Origin: Brevundimonas sp. PAMC22021
GTDB lineage: Bacteria; Pseudomonadota; Alphaproteobacteria; Caulobacterales; Caulobacteraceae
Direction: 5' to 3'
Length of the DNA: 64,000 nucleotides
NCBI RefSeq assembly: GCF_019443405.1
Contig: NZ_CP080376.1
Coordinates: 1,674,001-1,738,000, forward strand
Part shown: piece after piece, positions 7,437-16,410 of the stretch
How positions within the stretch are numbered: position 1 is the stretch's first letter
Layout of the letters: each line of letters begins with the position of its first letter
Program-made: the position numbers and the translations under genes
Notes under the pieces: model-generated
The model's database searches: none
What the model saw: only the letters and a program-made list of their open reading frames with translations
Told to the model about the DNA's origin: nothing

Positions 7437-8357
7437 ATGAGCTTCCGCGTCTTCGAGCCCAGCTACGACTTCATCGACGAGCGGTTGAACGTCTTTCTCG
7501 GCGACCGCCTGTCCTCGGTCATCGCCGAGGTCGAAGGTCCGCTGCGGATCGCCTTGGTCCTCTATGTCGTGCTCTACGGCGTCGCCATCCTGCGCGGCGC
7601 GATCAGCGAACCGGTGATGGACTTCGCGGTCCGCTCGCTGAAGCTGGCCTTCCTCTATCTGCTGGCGACGACGGCGGCCTATTCCACCTTCGTCACCGAG
7701 CCGTTGTTCACCGGACTGCCCAACGCCCTGACCCGCGCGGTCAGCGGAGCGGATACGCCCAGCGTCGGCGCGGCCTTCGACCAGTTCTTCGCCTATGCCG
7801 CCTGGTTGGGCGAGGACATCTCGCGCGACGCGTCGGCCTTCAACCCCGGCCCTTATGTGGTGTCGGCGGCGGTCTTCCTAGTCGGCGCCTTGGCCGCGGC
7901 CCTCGGCTTCGGCGTTGTGCTGGTGGCCAAGTTGGCCCTCGCCCTGCTCGTCACCCTCGGCCCGATCTTCATCGCCTGCGCCCTCTTCGACGCGACCCGG
8001 CGCTTCTTCTTCGGCTGGCTCAGCCAGGCGGTGAACTATCTCGTCCTGTTCGCCCTGATCATCGTCATCTTCCAGCTCGTGCTGTCGCTGGTGCGCGATC
8101 AATGGGGCGCGATCCAGGGCGCCGATCCGATGATTGGCGGCCTGATCTTCATCGCCCTGTGCCTGCTGGGCGCGATCTTCTTCCTGCAGACCCCCGCCAT
8201 CGCCGCCGGGATCGCCGGCGGCGCTAGCGCCGGCCTGGCCGACTTCGCCAACGCCGCCGCCCTGGGCGGAAGCGGCTCGGGCCGCGCCCAGGGTCCGCAG
8301 GAATCCAGCCGCCAACCCCCGAGGAGCGGCGGCTCCATCCGACCGAGAGGCGCCTGA
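7437..8357 (+). CDS. virB6: VirB6/TrbL polytopic membrane protein
   Basis: 306 aa with about six strongly hydrophobic segments (for example IALVLYVVLYGVAILRGAI, FLVGALAAALGFGVVLVAKL, LVLFALIIVIFQLVLSLV) and a Gly/Ala/Ser-rich C-terminal tail. This matches TrbL/VirB6, the inner-membrane channel component contacting substrate DNA. The conserved tryptophan/glycine-rich central loop is present as FFFGWLSQAVNYL. The gene begins 9 nt after the EexN-like gene and is followed at once by a VirB7-like lipoprotein. Confidence 0.9.
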   Translation: MSFRVFEPSYDFIDERLNVFLGDRLSSVIAEVEGPLRIALVLYVVLYGVAILRGAISEPVMDFAVRSLKLAFLYLLATTAAYSTFVTEPLFTGLPNALTRAVSGADTPSVGAAFDQFFAYAAWLGEDISRDASAFNPGPYVVSAAVFLVGALAAALGFGVVLVAKLALALLVTLGPIFIACALFDATRRFFFGWLSQAVNYLVLFALIIVIFQLVLSLVRDQWGAIQGADPMIGGLIFIALCLLGAIFFLQTPAIAAGIAGGASAGLADFANAAALGGSGSGRAQGPQESSRQPPRSGGSIRPRGA

Positions 8358-8358
8358 C

Positions 8359-8550
8359 ATGACCTACCGCTCACTTCTGCTCGCTAGCCTGTTGCTGCTG
8401 GGAGCCTGCGCCCACCGCGGCGATCCCGCGCTGCCGACCTGCGACGGCTCCGCCCGGCGACCGGCCAACCCCCACGGATCGGTGCTGACGCCCGCGGCCG
8501 AGCGTCCCGCCAAACCCGTCGCCTCACCGGACACGGGAGGTTGCGCATGA
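8359..8550 (+). CDS. virB7: VirB7-like small lipoprotein
   Basis: 63 aa with a lipoprotein signal, lipobox LLGAC at about residue 17 (SLLLASLLLLGAC), then a short proline-rich mature segment with two further cysteines (LPTCDGS and a C-terminal GGCA). In the VirB core complex VirB7 is an outer-membrane lipoprotein that can disulfide-bond to VirB9. Size, lipobox and position before virB8 support this call; the sequence itself is too short for certainty. Its stop overlaps the virB8 ATG. Confidence 0.65.
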   Translation: MTYRSLLLASLLLLGACAHRGDPALPTCDGSARRPANPHGSVLTPAAERPAKPVASPDTGGCA

Positions 8551-9230
8551 GCGGCGTCCCCTCCTCCGAGCTGAAGCGCTATTTCGTCGAGGCGCGCCGC
8601 TGGGACCAGGACCGCCTGGCCTCGGCGCTCCGATCGCGCCGCCTGGCCTGGTCCGCCGCGGCGCTCGCCACGGGTCTGGCCGTGGTCTCGACCGGGGCCG
8701 TCGCCCTGCTGACGCCGCTCAAGTCGACCGAGCCCTTCGTGATCCGGGTCGACCAGGCCACCGGCGCGGTCGACGTCATGCGCGGCCTCTCCGCCGAGGG
8801 CGGGCCCGTCCGCTACGAGGAAGCGGTCAGCAAATACTTCCTCGGACAATACGTCCGCCAGCGGGAGGGGTATCTCGACCCGGCGGCGGAGGACGCCTTC
8901 CGGCTGGTGTCCATCCTGTCCGCGCCCGGCGAGCAACGCCGCTGGGCCGATCTGTTCCGGGGCTCCAACCCGGCCAGCCCGCAGAATCTCTACGGTCCGG
9001 ACGGCGAGGCCATCGTGGCGATCCGCGCCATCGGCTTCATCAACGCCGGCGTCGCCAATGTCCGCTTCCGACGCACGGTCCGCCAGGCCCAACAGACCGT
9101 CGAGAGCGACTGGATCGCCACCATCGCCTTCACCTACACGCGCGCGCCGATGTCGGAGCCGGACCGGCTGAGGAACCCTCTCGGCTTCCAGGTGACCTCC
9201 TACCGCGCCGATCCGGAGGTCATCCGATGA
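8547..9230 (+). CDS. virB8: VirB8 inner-membrane core protein
   Basis: 227 aa from the ATG at 8547, which overlaps the virB7 stop as ATGA. A short cytoplasmic N-terminus precedes one transmembrane helix at about 32-54 (WSAAALATGLAVVSTGAVAL). The periplasmic NTF2-like domain contains VIRVDQATGAVDV, YVRQREGYL and the terminal NPLGFQV, all standard for VirB8. The protein bridges the inner-membrane complex and the VirB9/VirB10 core. Its 3' end overlaps virB9 by 4 nt. Confidence 0.9.
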   Translation: MSGVPSSELKRYFVEARRWDQDRLASALRSRRLAWSAAALATGLAVVSTGAVALLTPLKSTEPFVIRVDQATGAVDVMRGLSAEGGPVRYEEAVSKYFLGQYVRQREGYLDPAAEDAFRLVSILSAPGEQRRWADLFRGSNPASPQNLYGPDGEAIVAIRAIGFINAGVANVRFRRTVRQAQQTVESDWIATIAFTYTRAPMSEPDRLRNPLGFQVTSYRADPEVIR

Positions 9231-10057
9231 CACGTCCCCTGTCCGCCCTGGCGCTGATCGCCGGCCTGGTCGTCCTCGCCGCCCCGGCGATGGCGCAAAC
9301 ACCCCCCGATCCCCGGATCCGCGAGGTCGTCTACGACCCGGCGGCGGTCTACCGGATCGCCGGCGCCTTCCGGACGGCGACCCAGATCGTCTTCTCCCCC
9401 GAGGAGACCATCCGCCACGCCGCGATCGGCGACAGCGTCGCCTGGGAGGTGGCGGCAGAAGGCTCGGTTCTGTTCCTGAAGCCGCGCGAACGCCATCAGG
9501 CGACCAATCTGCTGGTGGTCACCGAGCGGGCCGGCGTCATCCGCCACTACGCCTTCGAACTGGTCGCGCGCGACCCTGGCGACCGCGCCGCCCTCGCCTA
9601 TCAGGTGCGCTTCCGCTATCCGGCCGACGATCAGGCCCAGGCCGCCCGCGCCCTGGCCGTTCAGGCCGCGGCGGTCGAACAGCGCCTGATCGGCCTGGAG
9701 CTGGACCGCGGCGTTCTCGAAGGGCCGCGCAATCTGGCCTGGTCCGCCCAGGGCGATGCGGCCCTGCAGCCGAGCGAGGTCAGCGACAACGGCCGCGTCA
9801 CCGTTCTACGCTTTCCAGGCGTGCAGGCCTTGCCGGCCCTGTTCGAGGTCGCCGAGGACGGCTCGGAGCGGCTCATCCCCTATGACGTGCGCGGCGAGTT
9901 CGTGGTCGTCCACGGGGTCGCGCGGGGCCTGCGGCTGAGGCGCGGGTCATCCGTCCTCTGCCTGTTCAACGACGCCTTCGATCCTCGCGGCAGGGGGCTG
10001 GGCACGGGCACGGCCTCGCCTGTCGTCGATCGGGCGCCCGTCGGAGATCCGTCATGA
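9227..10057 (+). CDS. virB9: VirB9 outer-membrane core protein
   Basis: 276 aa with a signal peptide (LSALALIAGLVVLAAPAMAQ, cleavage after about residue 24). The mature protein starts with the typical PDPRIREVVYDPAAVYRI and shows GDSVAWEV, HQATNLLVVTE and a C-terminal VTVLRFPG / YDVRGEFVVVHGVARGLRLR pattern, matching the two beta-sandwich domains of VirB9/CagX. It forms the outer ring of the secretion core with VirB7 and VirB10. Confidence 0.92.
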   Translation: MTRPLSALALIAGLVVLAAPAMAQTPPDPRIREVVYDPAAVYRIAGAFRTATQIVFSPEETIRHAAIGDSVAWEVAAEGSVLFLKPRERHQATNLLVVTERAGVIRHYAFELVARDPGDRAALAYQVRFRYPADDQAQAARALAVQAAAVEQRLIGLELDRGVLEGPRNLAWSAQGDAALQPSEVSDNGRVTVLRFPGVQALPALFEVAEDGSERLIPYDVRGEFVVVHGVARGLRLRRGSSVLCLFNDAFDPRGRGLGTGTASPVVDRAPVGDPS

Positions 10058-11166
10058 CCGGGGCCGCGCCGACGCCTCCGGACGAGAGTCCGTCCCCGGC
10101 CTCGACGGCGGCGGACCGCGGCGTCTCGCCGATCGCCGGACGGTTCGGCGGGCCGCGCGGCAAGATGATCACCCTCGCCGCGCTCGCCGCCGGGTGCGGC
10201 GTCTTCCTGATCGCGAGCTGGGATCGGGGCGACCGCGACGCCGATCGTCCGACGACACGCGATGAGCCGCCGCGGCAGACCGCGCCGTTCGAGCCCGCGC
10301 GACGGGCTCCGCCGCCGCTGCTCAGCGATCCGGTCGTCGATCCGGAGGCCCCCGGGCTCGACGACGGGCCTTCCATTCCGCCGATCGAGGCCGGACCTGA
10401 AGGCGCGCCCCGTTCCGGTCCGTCGCCTGCGGAGGAACGGCGCGCCTTGGCCGAAAGCGCGCGGCGGGCTCCGGTGCTGGTCTACAGCCGGGCCGGCGGG
10501 GCCGCGGTTCCTCCGCCAGCTCCGGCGCCCGGCGCGCCCGCGGGACCGCAAACCGCCCTGGACCAGCTCCGTCAGGTCACCCCGGTCGGTCAGGCCCGCG
10601 CGGGCCGCCTTACCGACCGCAACCTGCTGATCACGGCCGGGACCAGCGTCCCCTGCGTGCTGCAGACGGCCATGGACAGCACCACGCCGGGCTATGTGAC
10701 CTGCGTCCTGTCCCGCGACGCCTGGTCCGACAACGGCGCCGTGGTGTTGATGGAGCGCGGCACCCGGGTTCTCGGCGAGTATCGCGGCGGCCTCCAGCAA
10801 GGCCGGCGCCGGCTGTTCGTCCTCTGGACCCGGGCGGTGACGCCCACGGGCGTCGCCGTCGCCCTCGCCTCGCCGGCCGCCGACGCGCTCGGCCGATCCG
10901 GCTTCGACGGGGTGGTCGACACCCGCTTCTGGGATCGGTTCGGGGGTGCCCTTCTGCTGTCGATCGTCGATCACGGCGTCTACGCCGCCGTGGGCCGCGA
11001 GGACGGCGGCGCGACCGCCCGCCTCCCGTCCGACGCGGCCGGGGTCGCCCTCCAGGGCTCGGTCGACATCCCGCCGACGCTGCGCAAGGGCCAGGGCGCG
11101 GAGGTATCGATCTTCGTCGCCCAGGATCTGGATTTCTCCGGCGTCTATCAGCTGCGGTCGCGGTGA
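10054..11166 (+). CDS. virB10: VirB10/TrbI core complex protein
   Basis: 370 aa with a cytoplasmic N-terminus, a single membrane helix near residues 31-50 (MITLAALAAGCGVFLIASW), a proline-rich periplasmic linker (about 60-170), and a C-terminal TrbI domain containing LLITAGTSVPCVLQTAMDS, GYVTCVLSRDAWSDNG and VVLMERGTRVLGEYRGG. VirB10 spans the envelope and gates the channel in response to the cytoplasmic ATPases. The order virB9-virB10-virB11 with overlapping ends is standard. Confidence 0.92.
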   Translation: MTGAAPTPPDESPSPASTAADRGVSPIAGRFGGPRGKMITLAALAAGCGVFLIASWDRGDRDADRPTTRDEPPRQTAPFEPARRAPPPLLSDPVVDPEAPGLDDGPSIPPIEAGPEGAPRSGPSPAEERRALAESARRAPVLVYSRAGGAAVPPPAPAPGAPAGPQTALDQLRQVTPVGQARAGRLTDRNLLITAGTSVPCVLQTAMDSTTPGYVTCVLSRDAWSDNGAVVLMERGTRVLGEYRGGLQQGRRRLFVLWTRAVTPTGVAVALASPAADALGRSGFDGVVDTRFWDRFGGALLLSIVDHGVYAAVGREDGGATARLPSDAAGVALQGSVDIPPTLRKGQGAEVSIFVAQDLDFSGVYQLRSR

Positions 11167-12173
11167 TGGACGACACCTCCGTCCTCGATCACTACCTCGC
11201 GCCGCTGCGCCCCTTTCTGGAACCGGAGACGGTGACGGAGGTCGTCGTCAACCGCCCCGGCGAGGTCGGGGTCGAGGCCGACGGCGTCTGGCGCTGGGCC
11301 GAGGCGCCGGACTTGACCGAGGCCTGGCTGCGCACCCTCGCGGTCGCGGCCGCCGCCTACACCCGACAGGACGTCAGCCCCGAACAGCCGATCTGCTCGA
11401 CCACCCTGCCCGGCGACATCCGTTGCCAGATCGTGCTGCCGCCGGCGGTCGCCGACGGCGGCCTGTCCTTGACCCTGAGAAAGCCGTCGCGGCGACGCCT
11501 CGGCCTGGTAGAGTTCGCGGCGGCCGGCCTGTTCGACCAGGTCGCCGACGCCCGTGCCGAGACCGCCGATCCCGTCGACGCCGAGCTGACGCGCCTGCGC
11601 CAGATCGGCGACTGGCCGGGCTTCCTCACCCTGGCCGTCACCGCTCGCCGCAACATCCTCATCTCGGGCGCCACCGGCTCGGGCAAGACCACCTTGGCCA
11701 AGGGTCTGATCGCCCTCATCCCCGATCACGAGCGTCTGCTGACGATCGAGGACACCCGCGAGTTCGTGACGCCCCACCGCAACGTCGTCCATCTGGTCTA
11801 TTCCAAGGACGGCCAAGGTCTGGCCCGGATCGGCCCCAAACAGCTTCTGGAAAGCGCCCTGCGCATGCGGCCGGACCGCATCCTGCTGCAGGAGCTTCGC
11901 GACGGCACGGCCTTCTTCTACCTGCGCAACGTCAACTCGGGGCATCCCGGTTCGATCACCACCGTGCACGCGGATTCGGCCGCCCTCGCCTTCGAGCAAC
12001 TGACCTTGCTGGTGCGGGAATCCGAAGGCGGGCGCGATCTGCCGCGCGAGGACATCCGCGCCCTGTTGCACCTGCTCGTCGATGTCGTCGTCCAGATGAA
12101 GAAGGTCGACGGCCGGTTCCGTGTGACGGAGATCTGGCATGACCCGCTTCGCAAGCGCCAGCCCGGCGACTAG
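11166..12173 (+). CDS. virB11: VirB11 secretion ATPase
   Basis: 335 aa from the ATG at 11166, overlapping the virB10 stop; a GTG three bases upstream is an alternative. Walker A is ISGATGSGKTTLAKGL, the Asp box is LLTIEDTREF and the His box is GHPGSITTVHADS, all diagnostic of the VirB11/PulE hexameric ATPases. It energises pilus assembly and DNA transfer with VirB4 and VirD4. The gene overlaps the start of virD4 by 35 nt in another frame. Confidence 0.93.
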   Translation: MDDTSVLDHYLAPLRPFLEPETVTEVVVNRPGEVGVEADGVWRWAEAPDLTEAWLRTLAVAAAAYTRQDVSPEQPICSTTLPGDIRCQIVLPPAVADGGLSLTLRKPSRRRLGLVEFAAAGLFDQVADARAETADPVDAELTRLRQIGDWPGFLTLAVTARRNILISGATGSGKTTLAKGLIALIPDHERLLTIEDTREFVTPHRNVVHLVYSKDGQGLARIGPKQLLESALRMRPDRILLQELRDGTAFFYLRNVNSGHPGSITTVHADSAALAFEQLTLLVRESEGGRDLPREDIRALLHLLVDVVVQMKKVDGRFRVTEIWHDPLRKRQPGD

Positions 12174-13959
12174 GGGGGCGCTGATCGCCACCGCGGGCCT
12201 CGCCGCCGCCGCAGTCCTGGGCGTTCTCACCGTGACCATCGCCCTCATCGGCCTGGGTCGGTTCTCCGGCGATATCGACCCGACGCGCGTCCCCGGCTGG
12301 CTCTGGTACTACCGTCACGATCCCGAGTTGCGGCGCTGGCTGGCCGTGGGCCTGTCATGCGCGGGTCTGGTCGGCGGGATCCTGATCGTCGCCGTGCTGC
12401 TCCACCAGAGACGCCCGCTGCACGGCGCCGCCCGATGGGCGTCGGCGGCCGAACAGCGCCACGCCGGTCTGAGCTCGCGCCGCGGCGTGGTCCTGGGGCG
12501 GGCCGACGGCGCCTTCCTGATCGCCGACGGCCCCGAGCATGTGATGCTCTACGCCCCGACGCGCACCGGCAAGGGCGTCGGCGTGGTCATCCCGAACCTG
12601 CTTGCTTGGCCGGACTCGGTCGTGGTGCTGGACATCAAGCGCGAGAACTATGTCGCCACCGCCGGCTACCGCGCCGAGGCCGGCCAGACGGTCCATCTGT
12701 TCGATCCCCTGGCGTCGGACGGCCGAACCGCGCGGTTCAACCCCCTGGCCCACATCGACCGCGCCGATCCGATCCAGGTGCTGGACGAGCTTCAGCGCAT
12801 GGCGGCGATGCTGTTTCCAGTCCATGACAGGGCCGATCCCTTCTGGGCCGAGGCGTCGCGCACTGGCTTCATCGGCGTGGGCGGCTATGTCGCCGCCACG
12901 CCCGATCGCCCCTTCACCCTCGGCGAGATCTTCCGCCAGCTCACCGCGGGCGACGCCCGTGCTCGGCTGCCCCGCATCGTCGCGGCGCGCGCGCGGGAGG
13001 GACGCCCTCTTCCGGGGCCCGTCGTCGCCGCCCTGACGGACTTCACCAGCTCCAGCGAGAACACCTTCGCCTCCGTGCGTCAGTCGATCACCACTCGCAT
13101 GGGGCTGTGGCTCAACCCCCGGATCGACGCCGCCACCTCGGTCTCGGATTTCGACCTGCGCGACCTGCGCCGCGGCGATCTCTCCCTCTATCTGGGCGCC
13201 ACGCCGGACAACATGCTGAGGATCCAGCCGCTCTATGCGCTGCTTTTTCAGCAGCTGGTCGATCTCAACAGCCGCAGCCTTCCCGCCCCCGCCGACCGTC
13301 CGACCCTCGTCCTGCTCGACGAATTCGCTCGCCTCGGCCCGGCGCCGGTGCTGGCCCACGCCTTCGCCTGGGTGGCGGGCTACGGACTGCGTCTGCTGGC
13401 CGTGCTTCAGAGTCCCTCCCAGCTCCGGGCGCTCTACGGACCCGATCTGGCAGAGGACGTGATGACCAATTGCGGCATCGAGATCGTCTTCGCGCCCAAG
13501 GAACTGAGGATCGCCCGGGAGCTCAGCGAACGGCTGGGCTATTATACGACGGACGGGCGAAGCCGCAGCCGGCCGGCCGGCCTCGCGCGCGGCCGACGCA
13601 GTACGACCGTGTCCGACCAGCGCCGGGCGCTGATGCTGCCCCAGGAGCTCATGCAGCTTCCGCAGACCGCCCTGATCGTCCTGAAGGCCGGTCTTCCGCC
13701 TGTTCGCGGCCGCAAGATCGCCTACTGGCGCGACCGGATTTTCCAGCGCCGTCTGCGTCCCGCTCCCACGCCCGCGCCGACGGTCGAAGCGCCGGTCGTC
13801 CCGCCCGCTCTCGAGGAGGATCCCATGGATTTCGACGTCATCGCCCGCGCCTTCGCCGCCGAAGGCCTTCCTCCGCCCCCGCCCGACGCGGATGAAACCG
13901 ATGTGGCGGCCTGGCTCGACCGCGTCGTCGACGCCACCCCGCCGGAGCGCGAGCCATGA
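12139..13959 (+). CDS. virD4: VirD4/TraG coupling protein (T4CP)
   Basis: 606 aa with two N-terminal membrane helices (about 13-35 and 70-90), a Walker A motif YAPTRTGKGVGVVIPNLL near residue 140 and Walker B TLVLLDEFARLGP near 390, plus the conserved SVVVLDIKREN and SLYLGATPDNM. It brings the relaxase-bound strand to the secretion channel. The C-terminal tail is Pro/Asp-rich and probably disordered, as expected for substrate interaction. Its stop overlaps the next gene by 4 nt. Confidence 0.93.
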   Translation: MTRFASASPATRGALIATAGLAAAAVLGVLTVTIALIGLGRFSGDIDPTRVPGWLWYYRHDPELRRWLAVGLSCAGLVGGILIVAVLLHQRRPLHGAARWASAAEQRHAGLSSRRGVVLGRADGAFLIADGPEHVMLYAPTRTGKGVGVVIPNLLAWPDSVVVLDIKRENYVATAGYRAEAGQTVHLFDPLASDGRTARFNPLAHIDRADPIQVLDELQRMAAMLFPVHDRADPFWAEASRTGFIGVGGYVAATPDRPFTLGEIFRQLTAGDARARLPRIVAARAREGRPLPGPVVAALTDFTSSSENTFASVRQSITTRMGLWLNPRIDAATSVSDFDLRDLRRGDLSLYLGATPDNMLRIQPLYALLFQQLVDLNSRSLPAPADRPTLVLLDEFARLGPAPVLAHAFAWVAGYGLRLLAVLQSPSQLRALYGPDLAEDVMTNCGIEIVFAPKELRIARELSERLGYYTTDGRSRSRPAGLARGRRSTTVSDQRRALMLPQELMQLPQTALIVLKAGLPPVRGRKIAYWRDRIFQRRLRPAPTPAPTVEAPVVPPALEEDPMDFDVIARAFAAEGLPPPPPDADETDVAAWLDRVVDATPPEREP

Positions 13960-14540
13960 CCCCGTCAGAGCCCGCTCCGGCGGTCAACCGCCTGCGGCCC
14001 GCGCCCGGCGCACCCGGCCGCTCCACCGCCAAGGGCGACGTTCCGGACGCGGTGCTCGACCGCTATCTGGTCGAGCGCGATCTCAGGGGCCGGGCGGAGC
14101 GGTTCTTCCGGGATCATCGTGCGCCCGCGCCGATGTTCCGCGACCGGGGTGGATCGCTCACCTCGACCCAGGCCTATCCCGACGCCGTCATCGACATGCT
14201 CAAGATCGCGCGGCACCGCGGCTGGGAGCGGATACAGGTCTCTGGCGACCCAGCCTTCCGGCGCGAGGTCTGGATACAGGCCCAGAGCCTGGGTCTGGAG
14301 GTCCACGGCCATCGGCCCAGGGACCGCGATCGCCAGGCGGCCGGAATCGACCGGGCTTCCTCCCAGAAGCCCCTCCAGGATCCGCTCGCCGAGCGGCTCG
14401 CCCGCGCGGCCGTGGTGGTGGCCCGTCTCATCCCCGATCCCGCCATCCAAGCCAAGCTGCTGGAGGCCGCCTGGGCGCGCGCCGGCCGCGCGCGTCCGAC
14501 GGAACGGGACACGATGCGCGACCGCGAGCGGCGGCGCTAG
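13956..14540 (+). CDS. LPD7-like conjugation-associated protein
   Basis: 194 aa. The middle section (RAERFFRDHRAPAPMFRDRG, then TSTQAYPDAVIDMLKIARHRGW and IQVSGDPAFRREVWIQAQSLGLEVHG) matches the LPD7 domain often found fused to the C-terminus of large relaxases. The relaxase at 17068-18060 is short and lacks such a tail, so the domain may have been split off and placed at the end of the T4SS operon. The C-terminal third is basic and helical. The precise role of LPD7 in transfer is not established. Confidence 0.7.
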   Translation: MTPSEPAPAVNRLRPAPGAPGRSTAKGDVPDAVLDRYLVERDLRGRAERFFRDHRAPAPMFRDRGGSLTSTQAYPDAVIDMLKIARHRGWERIQVSGDPAFRREVWIQAQSLGLEVHGHRPRDRDRQAAGIDRASSQKPLQDPLAERLARAAVVVARLIPDPAIQAKLLEAAWARAGRARPTERDTMRDRERRR

Positions 14541-14549
14541 CGGTCGCGC

Positions 14550-15397
14550 CTAGAAAGTGTTCTTCAGATACGGCGACACGGTGAAGGCCGGGAATCCGAC
14601 GCCGTCCCTCATCCGGTTCATCAGGTCCCAATACATGCCCAGCGCCAGCGGATCGCGGATGTCCGCCGGAATATCGAAGCTGTAATCGCCCTCGAACCGG
14701 TCGCCACGTCGCCAGGCCCGGGCGAACTCCGGCGAGAGGTAGGCGAACAGGGCCCGGCGGATCTGGTCCAGGAACTCGCCGATGGTGCTGGCGTGATAGG
14801 AGAAGACGTCGGTGTAGAACCACTGCTGGAAGTCCGGCACCGACCGATAGACCATCCCCTCATCGACCTCATGGCCGTGCCGCGCGAGCATCGCCCTGAT
14901 CTGCTTCACCCGGGCATCGAGCCGGGAGAAGTTGTGCTTGTTGGCGTCGCCGACGACCTTGAGCAGCCAGATGCGGGAGACGCGCAGGTCCACCGACAGG
15001 TCGAGTTCGGGAAGCCAGACCTTGGGACAGACGCACTCCGCGTTCAGCCAGTCCGCGAAGGCCGAGGCGGAAGCCGCCAGACCGGAGGCGTCGGCGCCCA
15101 GGGTCGGCTGACGGCCGATGCCGTCCAGATAGAACAGATAGGTTCGATCGGTCTCGCGCGCGCCTGCCGTCGAAGGCGCGAAGGCGAAGGGCAGCGCGGA
15201 TGGCCGGGGCTGGGCCAGGAAATCGCCAGCAGGATGGCGAAGACCCGTTTGTGGGTTCCCGACTTGAACACCAGATTGGTCGGACGGGAGGTCATCGGAT
15301 AGTCGAAGATCTCCAGATTGACCATGTCGTCGATCATGTCCCAGACCGCCTTGAGCAGGATCGCTTCCTGCTCGATCGGCGCGTAGCGCAGGGTCAA
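14550..15397 (-). pseudogene. Frameshifted third gene of the AbiE operon, unknown family
   Basis: The minus strand from a TTG at 15397 (overlapping the AbiEii stop as TTGA) gives a clean N-terminus (IEQEAILLKAVWDMIDDMV, then SRPTNLVFKSGTHKRVFAIL) that becomes nonsense near position 15225. Changing frame there continues as FLAQPRPSALPFAF, TYLFYLDGIGRQPTLGADA and on into a long intact C-terminus ending at 14550. One missing base would restore a 282-aa protein. It could be a true inactivated gene or a sequencing error. I do not recognise the family. Coupling to abiEii suggests a third component of that module. Confidence 0.75.
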
Positions 15398-16410
15398 CGG
15401 GCCGCCGCGGCGTTGGCGCGGTCCGCGAGCCCCGCGCAGGTCTCCATCAGCGCCTCGAAGGGCTCGGCGTCCGCCTCCAGCAGGCCGTCCTCGACCATCC
15501 GGCGGTAGTCGTCCCCGAGGGCCTCCAGCGAGGCGCCTTCAGGCTTCAGACGCAGGCCGCCCGTGACCGCCTGTCCATAGTCGATCTCCGCGCCGTCGGC
15601 GGTCTCGCGGAAGAACATCGCCTTGTGGCGCGCGACCGCCTCGGCGACCGCCCGATCCGCGATCGCGGTCTCGGCGAAGCCGGCCGCGTCCAGTCGGGAC
15701 AGATCATGCCAATGCCGGGAGAAGCGATCGCCCCGCAGTCGTCCCTGCGCGCAATAGACGTGGGCGGCGGTGGCCTTCTCCCAGAAGGTCCGCTCGGCCG
15801 CCATCACCCGCGGCGTGGCGGTCGGGAAGACGACGCCTTGCAGATGGGCCGCCGCATCGCAGACCACGGGTCGCGGCGCGCTCGGCTCGCCGGTCGCCCG
15901 CGCGCCGAACTCGAGCATCACGCTGGGCGAGACATAGCCGGTGCCGGTGCTGGTCGGCGCATAGTCGACGAAGGCCTTGGCGCCCTCGATCCGCACCGTG
16001 GCGCCGACGCCGTCTGCGGCGATCCGGGCCTCCAGAAGCGGCCGCACCTCGCCCTCGACCCAGAGCGGCAACAGCCGCTGAACGTCCCGGGACCAGCGCC
16101 GCTCCTCAGCGCGAGTCCGCGGCACCGGGTCTTCGGGCGCATTGGCCAGATCGGGAAGCAGGCGACGGATGTCCCAGGTCAGATCGATGTCTTCCGAGAA
16201 CCGCTGGATGACATCGTAGGCCTTGGACAGGGACGTCCCGCCCTTGAAGACCAGCCCCTCGCCCAAGGGCGCCTCGAACAGCGCGCTCAGGGCCCAGACG
16301 ACCCAGACATCCTTCTCGAGCAGATGGGAGGGCCGGCCGGACGCCGACGCCGCCGCCGCGAGGGCTTCGGCCCGGTCCTCGGCCGAAAGCTGCAGGAAGG
16401 TCTCAGACAT
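15394..16410 (-). CDS. AbiEii-type nucleotidyltransferase toxin
   Basis: 338 aa. The signature is LVFKGGTSLSKAYDVIQRFSED followed by IDLTWDIR (here split for length), which gives the GG-T-S-L-S-K and S-E-D-I-D nucleotidyltransferase motifs of the AbiEii/AbiGii family (MNT fold, DUF1814). AbiEii toxins are NTP transferases that arrest growth after phage infection when no longer repressed by AbiEi; known homologues modify tRNA acceptor ends. It overlaps the antitoxin gene by 8 nt upstream and a frameshifted gene downstream. Confidence 0.88.
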   Translation of the reverse strand: MSETFLQLSAEDRAEALAAAASASGRPSHLLEKDVWVVWALSALFEAPLGEGLVFKGGTSLSKAYDVIQRFSEDIDLTWDIRRLLPDLANAPEDPVPRTRAEERRWSRDVQRLLPLWVEGEVRPLLEARIAADGVGATVRIEGAKAFVDYAPTSTGTGYVSPSVMLEFGARATGEPSAPRPVVCDAAAHLQGVVFPTATPRVMAAERTFWEKATAAHVYCAQGRLRGDRFSRHWHDLSRLDAAGFAETAIADRAVAEAVARHKAMFFRETADGAEIDYGQAVTGGLRLKPEGASLEALGDDYRRMVEDGLLEADAEPFEALMETCAGLADRANAAAAR

